From SpSt-398 sp041752235 (GTDB taxonomy: Bacteria > Bacteroidota > Bacteroidia > Chitinophagales > Chitinophagaceae), in assembly GCA_041752235.1 (NCBI GenBank), contig JBGSHM010000009.1:62001-126000 (forward strand): a stretch of DNA of 64,000 bases. Reading direction: 5' to 3'. The position numbers were made by a program, and so were the translations under genes. Below, piece after piece: positions 22,645 through 30,522 of the stretch. The notes under the pieces are model-generated. The model had not been told where the DNA came from. It ran no database searches and saw only the letters and a list, made by a program, of their open reading frames with translations. Numbering within the stretch: position 1 is the first letter of the stretch; each line of letters begins with the position of its first letter.

Positions 22645-24153
22645 ATGGCGAAGGCAAGAAACGGGGTTTGCTTGTCTAAGATTTACGTTAATAGCCCAAC
22701 CAAACTTTCTTTTAAATGTCAAAAAGGTCATACTTGGAAAGCTGTTCCGCATTCGATTATAAACGGAACGTGGTGCAAAATCTGTGGGTTTGAAAGCGGA
22801 AGACTTAAAAGGAGTGACAGTATTCAAACCTTCAAACAAATTGCTGAGGAAAGACAGGGAAAATGTCTTTCGAGTCACTACCATAATCAAGTTTCAAAAC
22901 TAAAATTTAGATGCAGCAAGGAGCATGTATTTTTCATGCGGGCTGCTGTCATCAAAAGAGGTGGGTGGTGTAATACATGTCAGAGAGAGAAACATCTTGA
23001 AAGTATTACGTCCAAATATTCAAAAAAAGTAGTAGAACAGTTAAAGCGAATATGCAATAAAAAGAAAGGTAAGATTGTTTCTGGTAGGTACATAAACGGC
23101 AGGTCGAAATTTGTTTTTGAGTGTTCTAAAAAACATCAATGGGAGACCTTATCGCATTTGGTTATTAAAGGTCATTGGTGTAAAGAGTGTGCTATTGAAA
23201 CAAACAGTGCTAAACAGCGAGATTCATTGGACAAGTTTGTAAGCATAATAGAGAAAAAGGGAGGTAAATGTTTATCTAAAAACTATATCAACCAACAGTC
23301 TAAACTACATGTCGAGTGTAAGCATGGACATCGGTGGTGGTCCTTAGCGATGAACATTAGAGCAGGATATTGGTGTAGAAAATGTTATGGAACGGCAAAA
23401 TCCGACATACAGGAAATGATACGGATTGCTTCAGAAAGAGGTGGGGTTTGCCTGTCAACAGAATATATCAGCGATGCTACAAAAATAAAATGGAAATGCT
23501 CTGAGGAGCATATATGGGAAGCAACGCCTAATAATATTAAGCACGATAAATGGTGTCCAACCTGTTCACAAGGTTTGGGTGAGCGAATATGTCGCCTCTT
23601 TTTCGAAAAGATTTTCGGGAATAGTTTCATTAAAGTGCGACCAGAGTGGCTTGTAAGCCCAGCAGGATATTCTTTAGAACTTGATGGGTACTGCCAAGAC
23701 CTCAACATTGCTTTTGAACATCAAGGACGACAACATTACTCTGATATAAGTTTTTTCTCAAACCGGAAAAACTACGACAAACACAAAAGACTACTTTGTA
23801 AGCAAAGGGGAGTAACCCTAATTGAAATTCCAGAAGTGCTGACTGACACAAAAATTAGTGACCTCAAAAATGTAATAATTCAGGAATGTAGAAAGAAGAA
23901 GTTTCCTGTCCCACGTTCCACCAAAAATATTGTTTTAACTCCTTTTGAAATATTTACCTACACCAAGAACCAGGAAAGGAAACGTTTAGTGGAGAAGGCA
24001 GAACTGCTCATTGACTCAAAAGGTGGAAAACTCTATGAGACTAATTTAACCAAGAATGGGCTATTGCATAAAATCCGTTGTAGGAATGACCACAATTTGA
24101 CAATTACTAATCTGAACTTGTTTCGGGGTCACTGGTGCAAAAAGTGTTCTTAG
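22645..24153 (+). CDS. Treble-clef zinc-finger repeat protein with PD-(D/E)xK-like nuclease domain
   Basis: About 502 residues. Six repeats share the pattern G-K-C-L-S-x2-Y-x-N-x3-K-L-x-F-x-C-x3-H-xW-x9-G-xWC-x2-C. Five lie before residue 310 and the sixth ends the protein; each would bind one zinc ion. Between repeats 5 and 6 is a Vsr/DUF559-like nuclease core: GERICRLFFEKIF, SLELDGYC (acidic residues) and AFEHQGRQHY. It probably binds and cuts nucleic acid; substrate unknown. The upstream frame still resembles the repeat back to a TTG at 22603, so the ATG at 22645 may be internal or the 5' end truncated. Cargo of the tRNA-Asn element. Confidence 0.7.
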   Translation: MAKARNGVCLSKIYVNSPTKLSFKCQKGHTWKAVPHSIINGTWCKICGFESGRLKRSDSIQTFKQIAEERQGKCLSSHYHNQVSKLKFRCSKEHVFFMRAAVIKRGGWCNTCQREKHLESITSKYSKKVVEQLKRICNKKKGKIVSGRYINGRSKFVFECSKKHQWETLSHLVIKGHWCKECAIETNSAKQRDSLDKFVSIIEKKGGKCLSKNYINQQSKLHVECKHGHRWWSLAMNIRAGYWCRKCYGTAKSDIQEMIRIASERGGVCLSTEYISDATKIKWKCSEEHIWEATPNNIKHDKWCPTCSQGLGERICRLFFEKIFGNSFIKVRPEWLVSPAGYSLELDGYCQDLNIAFEHQGRQHYSDISFFSNRKNYDKHKRLLCKQRGVTLIEIPEVLTDTKISDLKNVIIQECRKKKFPVPRSTKNIVLTPFEIFTYTKNQERKRLVEKAELLIDSKGGKLYETNLTKNGLLHKIRCRNDHNLTITNLNLFRGHWCKKCS

Positions 24154-24323
24154 TAATTCCTCGAAAAATGTGATACTGCTTGTTCTCTGGTACAGCAATG
24201 GTTGAGCATATATTTGCCAATCTTGGTTTCAATTTTACACTCAAAGACGTACATGTTTTCTGTTCTTAAAAAGGAATAACAGAAGTCAATTTTTTGAATC
24301 AGCTTCTCTTTAATTACAAACAT
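24150..24323 (-). CDS. Small hypothetical protein, possibly frameshifted
   Basis: A 57-residue frame starting MFVIKEKLIQKID with a coherent alternating pattern (MYVFECKIETKIGKYML). A second minus-strand frame just upstream (24310-24417, 35 residues, starting MSAKENGFTYYFDQC with a CTFC pair) overlaps it by 14 nt. Together they could be one protein of about 90 residues broken by a frameshift. The 3' end overlaps the treble-clef gene by 4 nt. No family recognised; low certainty. Confidence 0.35.
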   Translation of the reverse strand: MFVIKEKLIQKIDFCYSFLRTENMYVFECKIETKIGKYMLNHCCTREQAVSHFSRNY

Positions 24324-24427
24324 TTCGGAAATTTTTAATGATTAACACGTGATTTCCTATTTGGCAAAACGTGCATTGGTCAAAATAATACGTAAAACCA
24401 TTTTCCTTTGCGCTCATTTGCAATACC

Positions 24428-24567
24428 TTAATACTTAGCACGGTTCGAAAACTGGGTCGGGAGAAATATTCAGGGCATTTATATTCAATTTCGAGTCCTT
24501 ATCAGGAAAAATATTTTGTGCTAAGGGCGTCCTTAGGCGTTATTCAAATCAACACATATTTGTAAGG
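24428..24567 (+). pseudogene. Decayed fragment similar to start of treble-clef gene
   Basis: The bases from 24428 (TTAATACTTAGCACGGTTCG) repeat those from 22621 (TTAGTACTTAGCAGCGTTCG). The in-frame translation LSTVRKLGREKYSGHLYSIS continues to resemble the first treble-clef unit (LSSVRKMAKARNGVCLSKIY) before a stop at about 24567, but the Cys and His ligands are lost. Likely a degraded duplicate. A CTAAGG-GCGT-CCTTAG hairpin followed by GCGTTATT lies inside at 24521-24544. Confidence 0.4.
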
Positions 24568-24634
24568 GAGCTTATTTTATACCTTATTAAAGGAAAGGGT
24601 TTGGCAAAGTTCAAAACACTATTCATAAGTAATC

Positions 24635-25033
24635 TCAAAAGTAAGCGAATTCCGAAAACTGGCTGTCATCGGCAACTAATTCAATCATTCGATAGATAAC
24701 AGATTCAGCGAACAGAAATGCGTCCGGGTCATTTTGATAAAACTGGGAAATACCTTGCTTTAATAAAGTTTCAAGTGAATCAATATCCTTTTTTCCACTA
24801 CTGTCGCCTCTTAATGTATTCTGCATGTAGGCGACAATTTGGTGTGCTTTGCCGGGTTCGGATTTTAGATTGTGTAAGCTTTCAGGATTGCGCCGGATAT
24901 ATAAACCTGATTTCTCACTTGCTAAATGAAAGTCCTGATTAATACTCATAGCAAAATTTCTCTTATAGCTGTCTATAATTCCTGAATAGCCATTAAGTAC
25001 GCAAAGCATCCTTGTGATTGGGGTATTATACAT
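24635..25033 (-). CDS. Hypothetical protein of the integrated element
   Basis: A 132-residue, mostly helical protein (EKSGLYIRRNPESLHNLKSE, DSLETLLKQGISQFYQNDPD). No domain is recognised and there is no signal or membrane segment. It lies alone between the treble-clef gene and the GYF-domain gene. An internal start at the MSINQDF position is possible. Confidence 0.5.
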   Translation of the reverse strand: MYNTPITRMLCVLNGYSGIIDSYKRNFAMSINQDFHLASEKSGLYIRRNPESLHNLKSEPGKAHQIVAYMQNTLRGDSSGKKDIDSLETLLKQGISQFYQNDPDAFLFAESVIYRMIELVADDSQFSEFAYF

Positions 25034-25190
25034 TCGGTTTGGTCAAAGTGGTAAAGTTACATATTCAGAGACTCCAAACTTCAGCAATTAACACATTAAC
25101 GCCTTGGACTTGGAGAATCTCGCAGGCGGTTTAGATTGGGTTATTCTGATTGAAAACAAACATCTCCTATTACAGACTCCCACTAACGTC

Positions 25191-25973
25191 TCAGTGCTGA
25201 GCCAAAAATGATACCTTTCTATTTGCTAAGCCCTGTTTGTAATATAAAAATATTGTGATTATCGTAAAGAATAGCAAGAACGAAAGCATAGAAATCTTTG
25301 CGATTTTATTGATTAGATATGAGCTTCGACTTTCGAAACTGGCTTTAACATCTGTTAGGTTAAGAAAAACTTCTCCATCGGCATTTCTACAATAATCCCA
25401 AAAGCCATCTACGTATTCGTAGGGAATGCTTGCTCCGGGAGCGATAGGAACTACACCAACGTCTTTGAAGGGATTATCGATTCCTTCTGTTAGCCTTTTC
25501 CTTTCTTGCGCAACTTCTGGATGCTGCCTTTCGTATTCTTGCCATTTCTTCATTTCAGATTCATCCGCAATCCGCTGCGCTTGATACTTCAATTGCTGTC
25601 CGTTGAAATACTGATTAATTCTGTTGACTGCCGTCTCGTCAAATTTGTTAGGCTTAAAAACAAGCCATAGAAGAGCAGCCGTTACAATCGTCAAAATAAC
25701 TGAAACCATTAACGCTGGCTTTGTGCCTTTGGTAAGCCTATAAAATATTACTTTTCTTCTTATGTAAGAATGACGATGCAGCGAAATACCATCCATGCTT
25801 GGAGGTGCATTCGTAAAGATTGATTGTAGCTCCGGAATATCTTCTGCTTTCTGCCATTCACTTATTCCCTTTCTCCACAGTATTGTATTCCTGTAGATTG
25901 GTATGGCTTTGAGCATTTCAAGTGTTAGTGGCCCATACTGTTGCTTATCAGTTTTGATGAAATAGGCATTCAT
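25191..25973 (-). CDS. GYF_2-domain membrane protein
   Basis: A 260-residue protein. Residues 3-50 are a GYF_2-type domain (YFIKTDKQQYGPLTLEMLK, ILWRKGISEWQKAEDIPEL), usually a proline-rich peptide-binding module in bacterial membrane proteins. Two hydrophobic segments follow at about 85-107 and 230-250, enclosing a charged extracytoplasmic region. The start is 7 nt after the stop of the next gene upstream (25981-26859), so they are cotranscribed. Function unknown. Confidence 0.7.
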   Translation of the reverse strand: MNAYFIKTDKQQYGPLTLEMLKAIPIYRNTILWRKGISEWQKAEDIPELQSIFTNAPPSMDGISLHRHSYIRRKVIFYRLTKGTKPALMVSVILTIVTAALLWLVFKPNKFDETAVNRINQYFNGQQLKYQAQRIADESEMKKWQEYERQHPEVAQERKRLTEGIDNPFKDVGVVPIAPGASIPYEYVDGFWDYCRNADGEVFLNLTDVKASFESRSSYLINKIAKISMLSFLLFFTIITIFLYYKQGLANRKVSFLAQH

Positions 25974-25980
25974 AAGATTA

Positions 25981-26859
25981 CTATAAATTAGTTTGGGATT
26001 TTGAAGTCACTTTTCCATCCGTAAAATTGACCGTTATGCTTTTGGACTTATCTAAATCATTCCAGACAATTGTCTGTTGAATCATCGCCTTCCCATTTAT
26101 TTGCGTAGTGCCATTATTGAGTTCTTTTCCTTCACTTCCCAATAATCGTTTAACCTCGTCGTAAATCATTCCATTTGAGATTTTCTTATATGTGTCATAG
26201 CTCACTTCGGATTTAAGCTCAGAATTTGGATTTGTACTCATTGTATTTACTTCTTCATTTGAATATCGCTTGAAGTCTTCAGATAATTTCTTAATTCGGT
26301 CCACATACTGGATTTTTATTGCGGCCCATCGCTTTTTGTTTTGCGCTAACACACCAACGGAGAATGGTTTATCAGGCTTTTCATTTTCAAATTTTCCCCC
26401 ACTGCCAGAACCAGTGAATTCAAGATTAGTAAATTCATAAAAAAACTGTGAGCCTCTAATTGAGTAGAAATAATTAAAGGTCACTTTTCCATTCGTCCAA
26501 TCTAAGGATGTTGCTTCCTTAAATATTGGGTCTCTCTTATATCCGATATATTCAATAGTTCCGGTATTAGTGTATAAGTTCTTTTGCACTTCTTCCGAAG
26601 GATTGAATACATTGCTTCTTATTGAAATTGACAGCGTTTCTTGCTTTGTATTCAAAGAGAATATTTTCTCGATGTTGCTTTTCAAGGACAAATATTTCTG
26701 CCAGCGTGAAACTATTGACTTAAAATCCTTTTCAGTTAGCTTACCAAATTGAATAGAATCGCTAATTGAAACAAGACCGGTTGCCGGGCTAATAGGAAGC
26801 TTTTGTGCTAACAAATTGCTATTAAAAAGGATTAAGGCGATGAGGATTTTAAACTTCAT
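25981..26859 (-). CDS. Secreted DUF4468-like protein with C-terminal SmpA/BLIP-like domain
   Basis: About 292 residues, starting MKFKILIALILFNSNLLAQ (signal peptide); the frame opens 18 codons earlier within the upstream inverted repeat. Residues about 25-150 follow the DUF4468 TBP-like pattern (SDSIQFGKLTEKDFKSIVSR ... GTIEYIGYK ... GKVTFNYFYSI). The C-terminus ISNGMIYDEVKRLLGSEG resembles the SmpA/BLIP-type fold. Cotranscribed with the GYF_2 protein; cargo of the element. Function unknown. Confidence 0.65.
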   Translation of the reverse strand: MKFKILIALILFNSNLLAQKLPISPATGLVSISDSIQFGKLTEKDFKSIVSRWQKYLSLKSNIEKIFSLNTKQETLSISIRSNVFNPSEEVQKNLYTNTGTIEYIGYKRDPIFKEATSLDWTNGKVTFNYFYSIRGSQFFYEFTNLEFTGSGSGGKFENEKPDKPFSVGVLAQNKKRWAAIKIQYVDRIKKLSEDFKRYSNEEVNTMSTNPNSELKSEVSYDTYKKISNGMIYDEVKRLLGSEGKELNNGTTQINGKAMIQQTIVWNDLDKSKSITVNFTDGKVTSKSQTNL

Positions 26860-26913
26860 AAAAACAGGTATATAGGTTATTAAATAAAAAGGCCGTGAGT
26901 CATAGACATTCAC

Positions 26914-27030
26914 TGCACCTAAGCCCCGACTAAGAGGCCGTACAACAATGAAGCAATGCTCACGGCTTACCGTGAGCTATTTGCTTACTTTCCTTGTTGT
27001 ACTTAAAAGTTTAGTTGGTATTTAGGTGCA
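26914..27030. repeat. Nested 117-bp inverted repeat
   Basis: Five complementary blocks nest around a 4-nt centre: TGCACCTAA/TTAGGTGCA (26914-26922 and 27022-27030), CCGACTAA/TTAGTTGG, GTACAACA/TGTTGTAC (26940-26947 and 26995-27002), AAGCAA/TTGCTT and GCTCACGG/CCGTGAGC (26958-26965 and 26970-26977). Unpaired bulges separate them. It may be a structured RNA, a miniature inverted-repeat element or a recombination site. It lies between divergent genes. Confidence 0.7.
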
Positions 27031-27189
27031 AGGTTAGTAGCTAATAGCCACCAATATTTTTAAAACTCTACTTTCTCTATCTCATTCTTATTTTTTCGGT
27101 TATGTTGAATTTAGTTACATGTAAAGAAACTATTTTTTTCCTGAAAAGTGAAATTGTTCTCCACGTCAGAAAACCGCTTTAACAAAAGA

Positions 27190-27242
27190 TTTATACGTGA
27201 ACGTATAAAAATACGATAGTTAAATTATACCTTTGCGTATAA
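27190..27242 (+). promoter_or_regulatory. Palindromic operator and promoter of the MerR-like gene
   Basis: TTTATACGT-GA-ACGTATAAA is a perfect palindrome at 27190-27209, and a further half-site CGTATAA lies at 27236-27242. Between them is a -7 box TACCTTTG at 27228-27235, 17 bp before the ATG. The arrangement suggests autoregulation by the encoded helix-turn-helix protein. Confidence 0.6.
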
Positions 27243-27251
27243 TTATAGATT

Positions 27252-28151
27252 ATGCAAGAGAAATTAAAAAAGCACATGGGTAATCAAAAGCCCTTAGACG
27301 GAAGTCTGTTTGACACCCTGATGGAAAAGCAGTTTACAATGAAAGACCTATTGGACCTTAACACAGGTATTACGTACAGGACAATTAATCATTGGGCTGA
27401 AAAGGGTTACCTATTGTCTGAAAATAAAGAAGGTGATTGGCGTAAGTTCAGTTTTGCTGAGTATATCTGGATACTTCTACTCAACGAAGTACGTGAGATG
27501 GAAGTATCTTTTAAAAATATTCTGCCCTCGTTATTCATCGGTATGGGGATACCTGATAATGAAGAATATGAAATGGACGAACAGCAAATGGAAAAATTGA
27601 GACAGTTGCCATTTGAAAGGTTAATAAAAAAAGTTAGCCCTGAATTGGTTCTTGAATCTTTTTGCTGGCTATTAGTTACTATCATTTCATATAAAACGCC
27701 TATTACGGTTAGGTTTTTTAAGGGAGGTAACTACTCTTTAATATATGGCAACCCGGTTTATCACGGTCTTACAATTAAATCTTTCTTAGATGAGTATAAA
27801 CGTAGAACAGAGGAAAGCAATTTTGAAAGTTCAATTTCAATTTCTATTGATTCGCTAATTAAAGATTTCATAGACAAAAAGTCCATAGACAACATATCAA
27901 GCTTAAAAATCCTGACAGACCAGGAAATAGAAATTCTCAATCAGGTGAGGAGCGGACAATTAAAAGAGATTACAATTTTTATGGAAGATGGTAAACCAGA
28001 TAGGATACAGTTAATAGATGAGGAAAACAATGCTGACATAGCAAAAAGAATTAAAGAAGATTTCTTTTCGGATTACCAAAGTTGTCAGTACATAACTAAC
28101 GGTGGTAAATCACATACGCTTAAAAGAATTACCAGTAAAAAATTGAATTAA
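27252..28151 (+). CDS. MerR-like helix-turn-helix protein of the integrated element
   Basis: A 299-residue protein. Residues about 28-75 form a MerR-like winged helix (FTMKDLLDLNTGITYRTINH then WAEKGYLL and RKFSFAEYIW). The remaining 220 residues are not a known effector domain by eye. It lies just before the serine recombinase operon and behind a palindromic operator, so it may regulate element excision or its own synthesis. Transcription-factor assignment is moderately sure; its target is inferred. Confidence 0.7.
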   Translation: MQEKLKKHMGNQKPLDGSLFDTLMEKQFTMKDLLDLNTGITYRTINHWAEKGYLLSENKEGDWRKFSFAEYIWILLLNEVREMEVSFKNILPSLFIGMGIPDNEEYEMDEQQMEKLRQLPFERLIKKVSPELVLESFCWLLVTIISYKTPITVRFFKGGNYSLIYGNPVYHGLTIKSFLDEYKRRTEESNFESSISISIDSLIKDFIDKKSIDNISSLKILTDQEIEILNQVRSGQLKEITIFMEDGKPDRIQLIDEENNADIAKRIKEDFFSDYQSCQYITNGGKSHTLKRITSKKLN

Positions 28152-28164
28152 TAATAAAGGGACC

Positions 28165-28213
28165 GAAAGCCTCGGACCAAATAGCTATAAGACTTGCTGA
28201 CTGAAAGCCTCGG
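28165..28213. repeat. GAAAGCCTCGG repeats near recombinase operon
   Basis: Two copies of GAAAGCCTCGG at 28165-28175 and 28203-28213, each a small CCGA/TCGG hairpin or a variant of it. The related GAAGCCTCGG occurs on the minus strand at 21981-21990 and 22039-22048, at the other end of the element. The clustering at both ends of one element suggests a recognition motif. Confidence 0.45.
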
Positions 28214-28223
28214 AAGCAGGTGC

Positions 28224-28472
28224 ATGACCTTAATAATCGTGCTATCAATCGAACAATGTAAAAACATTTTAAACACAAAACAATTCACTGAGGAACATGT
28301 AAAGGGTATTCGCTTACTACTTTATCAATTTGCTGAAATTGAATTTTCAAATTTTAAATCAAAAAACAATGTCGAAGAAAGTAATCCTATACGCAAGGGT
28401 ATCAACAGACGAACAAGCAGAGAAAAATTTAAGCCTTCCATCTCAGGTAGAAAAATTGAAAAAGTATTGTGA
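28224..28472 (+). CDS. Small accessory ORF overlapping the recombinase start
   Basis: An 82-residue frame, MTLIIVLSIEQCKNILNTKQ, with the helical EEHVKGIRLLLYQFAEIE. Short proteins of this pattern commonly precede large serine recombinases in Bacteroidota elements. Its last 34 codons overlap the recombinase in another frame, so the native protein may end near the recombinase ATG and the tail may be read-through of a lost stop. Function unknown. Confidence 0.5.
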   Translation: MTLIIVLSIEQCKNILNTKQFTEEHVKGIRLLLYQFAEIEFSNFKSKNNVEESNPIRKGINRRTSREKFKPSISGRKIEKVL

Positions 28473-29907
28473 AATAAAAGGCTGGAAAGTCCTCAAAATA
28501 TTTGAAGAAAGTTATTCAGCTTGGAAGGGTTTTGATAGACCAGAGTATAACAAGCTAAAGAAATTTGCTCAGGAGAATAAGAAGGAGGTGGACCATGTTC
28601 TTTTTATTCAGTGGTCAAGGTTTTCAAGAAACCTCTCTGAATCTCTAAGTGAGATTGACAATTTGAAGAAATTAGGTATTGAGGCAAATGCAACAGAGCA
28701 GTGGGTAGAAATGTCCATCCCGGAAAATCAATATGTGTTAGCTTTTTACCTCACTGCGCCACAAGTGGAAAATGAAAGGCTCTCTTTAAGAGTTAAGGCA
28801 GCCGTCAGGCAAGGATTAAAGCAGGGTAAATGGATGGGCCGTGCGCCCTTTGGATACTATAATGATACAGTTGCGAAAATGATTCTCCCCGACCCTGCCA
28901 CGAGAGACATAGTTTCATTCGCTTTCAATACTTTTTCTACAGGAGCGTACTCAATGGAAGAAGTAAGAAAATTGGCGGAGGAGAAAGGCTTACCGTTAAA
29001 AAAGCAGCAATTCATTAACATGCTCTCTAACCCTCTCTATGTTGGGCAGATTTATATTAAGGCATTAGGTGATGAGCCGGAACAATACGTAAATGGAATT
29101 CATCCGGCTATTGTTGATGAAGAAGTGTTTTATAAGGTAAGAGACATTTTAAGTGGTAAGAAAAAACCATATCAAGGCAAAACAAAAGGTGAAGAATTGC
29201 CTCTAAAAGGTAGTTTGGTTTGTCCTCAATGCGGAAAGATTATGACAGGAAGTGCCTCTAAAGGGCGGGGTGGAACGTATCATTATTATCATTGTCAAAG
29301 AAAATACGGATGCAAAAACGCTTTTCGTGCATCTAATGCGAATGAAGCCTTCGAATCTTTAATAGGGCAATTTCAAGTTACAGACGAGATTCTTTCGCTT
29401 TATTATTTTATCCTTGAAGACAAGTTTAAGACTAACGATGTAGAAAGAGAGCAAGAGAAAAAGCAGATTGAAACATCTTTGGCAAATGTTCAAGGACAGA
29501 TTCAAGGCTTGGATGACAAATTGATTAAAGGTGAATTGCCTTCAGAGCGGTATAATAGGCTAATAGATGCTTTAGAAAGCCAAAAGAATGGGTTGCAGTC
29601 ACGGCATGAGTTACTGTCCAAATCAGCCTCAGAATACGCCAAATACATTCAATATAGCACAGCTTTGTTGGCTGACATTGTAGGTTATTATAGACGGGTG
29701 TCACTGGCTACGAAAAGAAAGGTGGTGGGTTCGATATTCCCGGAAAACATTGAATTCGATGGGAAAAAGTATCGAACCCAAAGAACGAATGAAGTTTTTG
29801 CGCTTATATGCAGTCTGGACAAGGGTTTCAAAAAACAACAGCCCAACATTTCTGCTGGGCTGTCTACTTCCGCTCCCCCTGCTGGACTTGAACCAGCGAC
29901 CCTCTGA
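28369..29907 (+). CDS. Large serine recombinase (site-specific integrase)
   Basis: A 512-residue serine integrase. The resolvase domain begins KKVILYARVSTDEQ with catalytic Ser12 and contains QWSRFSRNLSES and APQVENERLSLRVKAAVRQG. A recombinase domain follows (APFGYY, HPAIVDEEVF), then a zinc ribbon CPQCGKIM...YHYYHCQRKYGC and a C-terminal coiled coil. It should integrate and excise this element. The last 12 codons (SAPPAGLEPATL) are translated from the complement of the tRNA-Asn T-arm, so the original stop lay elsewhere and the att site is at this end. ATG 28369 starts the domain exactly. Confidence 0.92.
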   Translation: MSKKVILYARVSTDEQAEKNLSLPSQVEKLKKYCEIKGWKVLKIFEESYSAWKGFDRPEYNKLKKFAQENKKEVDHVLFIQWSRFSRNLSESLSEIDNLKKLGIEANATEQWVEMSIPENQYVLAFYLTAPQVENERLSLRVKAAVRQGLKQGKWMGRAPFGYYNDTVAKMILPDPATRDIVSFAFNTFSTGAYSMEEVRKLAEEKGLPLKKQQFINMLSNPLYVGQIYIKALGDEPEQYVNGIHPAIVDEEVFYKVRDILSGKKKPYQGKTKGEELPLKGSLVCPQCGKIMTGSASKGRGGTYHYYHCQRKYGCKNAFRASNANEAFESLIGQFQVTDEILSLYYFILEDKFKTNDVEREQEKKQIETSLANVQGQIQGLDDKLIKGELPSERYNRLIDALESQKNGLQSRHELLSKSASEYAKYIQYSTALLADIVGYYRRVSLATKRKVVGSIFPENIEFDGKKYRTQRTNEVFALICSLDKGFKKQQPNISAGLSTSAPPAGLEPATL

Positions 29908-29946
29908 TTAACAGTCAGATGCTCTAACCAACTGAGCTAAGGAGGA
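29873..29946 (-). tRNA. tRNA-Asn(GTT)
   Basis: The minus strand folds into a full cloverleaf of 74 nt: acceptor TCCTCCT with AGGGGGA (one G-U), D-arm AGCTCAGTTGGTTAGAGC, anticodon loop CTGTTAA (anticodon GTT), T-arm GCTGGTTCAAGTCCAGC and discriminator G. CCA is not encoded. The 3' end is the attachment site of the serine-recombinase element; the recombinase frame ends inside it. Confidence 0.96.
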
Positions 29947-30055
29947 GTATGAACCGTTAGCTTTTAGCGTTTAGCTATTAGCCAGGGCTAAAAGCCCTTA
30001 CGGGGCAGCAAAAGTAAGTCTTTTCCGGATTTCAACAACCTGTTTTTCACCATTT

Positions 30056-30409
30056 TTACCCAAAAATCTTCCAAAAACCACTGGGGCTTTCCAGGGCAAT
30101 ATATACCCCGTCTTCGCGGAGTTCGACGGGCCAATGCTTGAGAAAATAGCCTTCGCCGGAGACGTTTCGGCCGGTTTCGAGACTGAATTTAAAGCGGTGT
30201 AGGGGGCAGACGATATTGCCCTTGACATCAATATACCCTCCGGCCAGGGGGGCGGCAGCATGGGGACATTTATGGGAACAGGCAAAGAGGCGGTCCTCAA
30301 ACCGGGCGATACAGAACTTGCGGTCACCGACCTGGACCTCGGCAAGGCCTTCGGAGTTGAAGTTGAGCTCGTTGGGGTGCTCAGCGATCTTTGTCCAATT
30401 TTGAGACAT
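30056..30409 (-). CDS. Rieske 2Fe-2S domain protein
   Basis: A 117-residue ferredoxin-like protein made of a single Rieske domain. Ligands are visible as C-x-H in ACSHKCPHAAAPL and C-x2-H in CPLHRFKF, separated by 15 residues. Such stand-alone Rieske proteins pass electrons to oxygenases or act in nitrite-reductase-like pathways; no oxygenase lies next to it. No signal peptide, so cytoplasmic. It is transcribed toward the tRNA-Asn and stands alone. Confidence 0.9.
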   Translation of the reverse strand: MSQNWTKIAEHPNELNFNSEGLAEVQVGDRKFCIARFEDRLFACSHKCPHAAAPLAGGYIDVKGNIVCPLHRFKFSLETGRNVSGEGYFLKHWPVELREDGVYIALESPSGFWKIFG

Positions 30410-30435
30410 TTTTTATTGAAAGTATATTGGTTTCT

Positions 30436-30512
30436 TTAACCGCGAAGGCGCGAGGGCGCAATGGTACGCAAGGGCCTGGCGTCACCTTGCGTCTTGGCGC
30501 CTTCGCGGTTAA
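30436..30512. repeat. CCGCGAAGGCGC intergenic hairpin
   Basis: TTAACCGCGAAGGCGC (30436-30451) and its complement GCGCCTTCGCGGTTAA (30497-30512), with an inner ACGCAAGG/CCTTGCGT pair. A related element with ACCGCGAAGACGC is at 31766-31826. It is located between the Rieske gene and hflX and may serve as an hflX terminator. Confidence 0.7.
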
Positions 30513-30522
30513 GCGCCACCTA

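Noticed and set aside
26914..27030. Retron non-coding RNA
   Set aside because: Inverted-repeat layout is suggestive, but no reverse transcriptase is present in the window.
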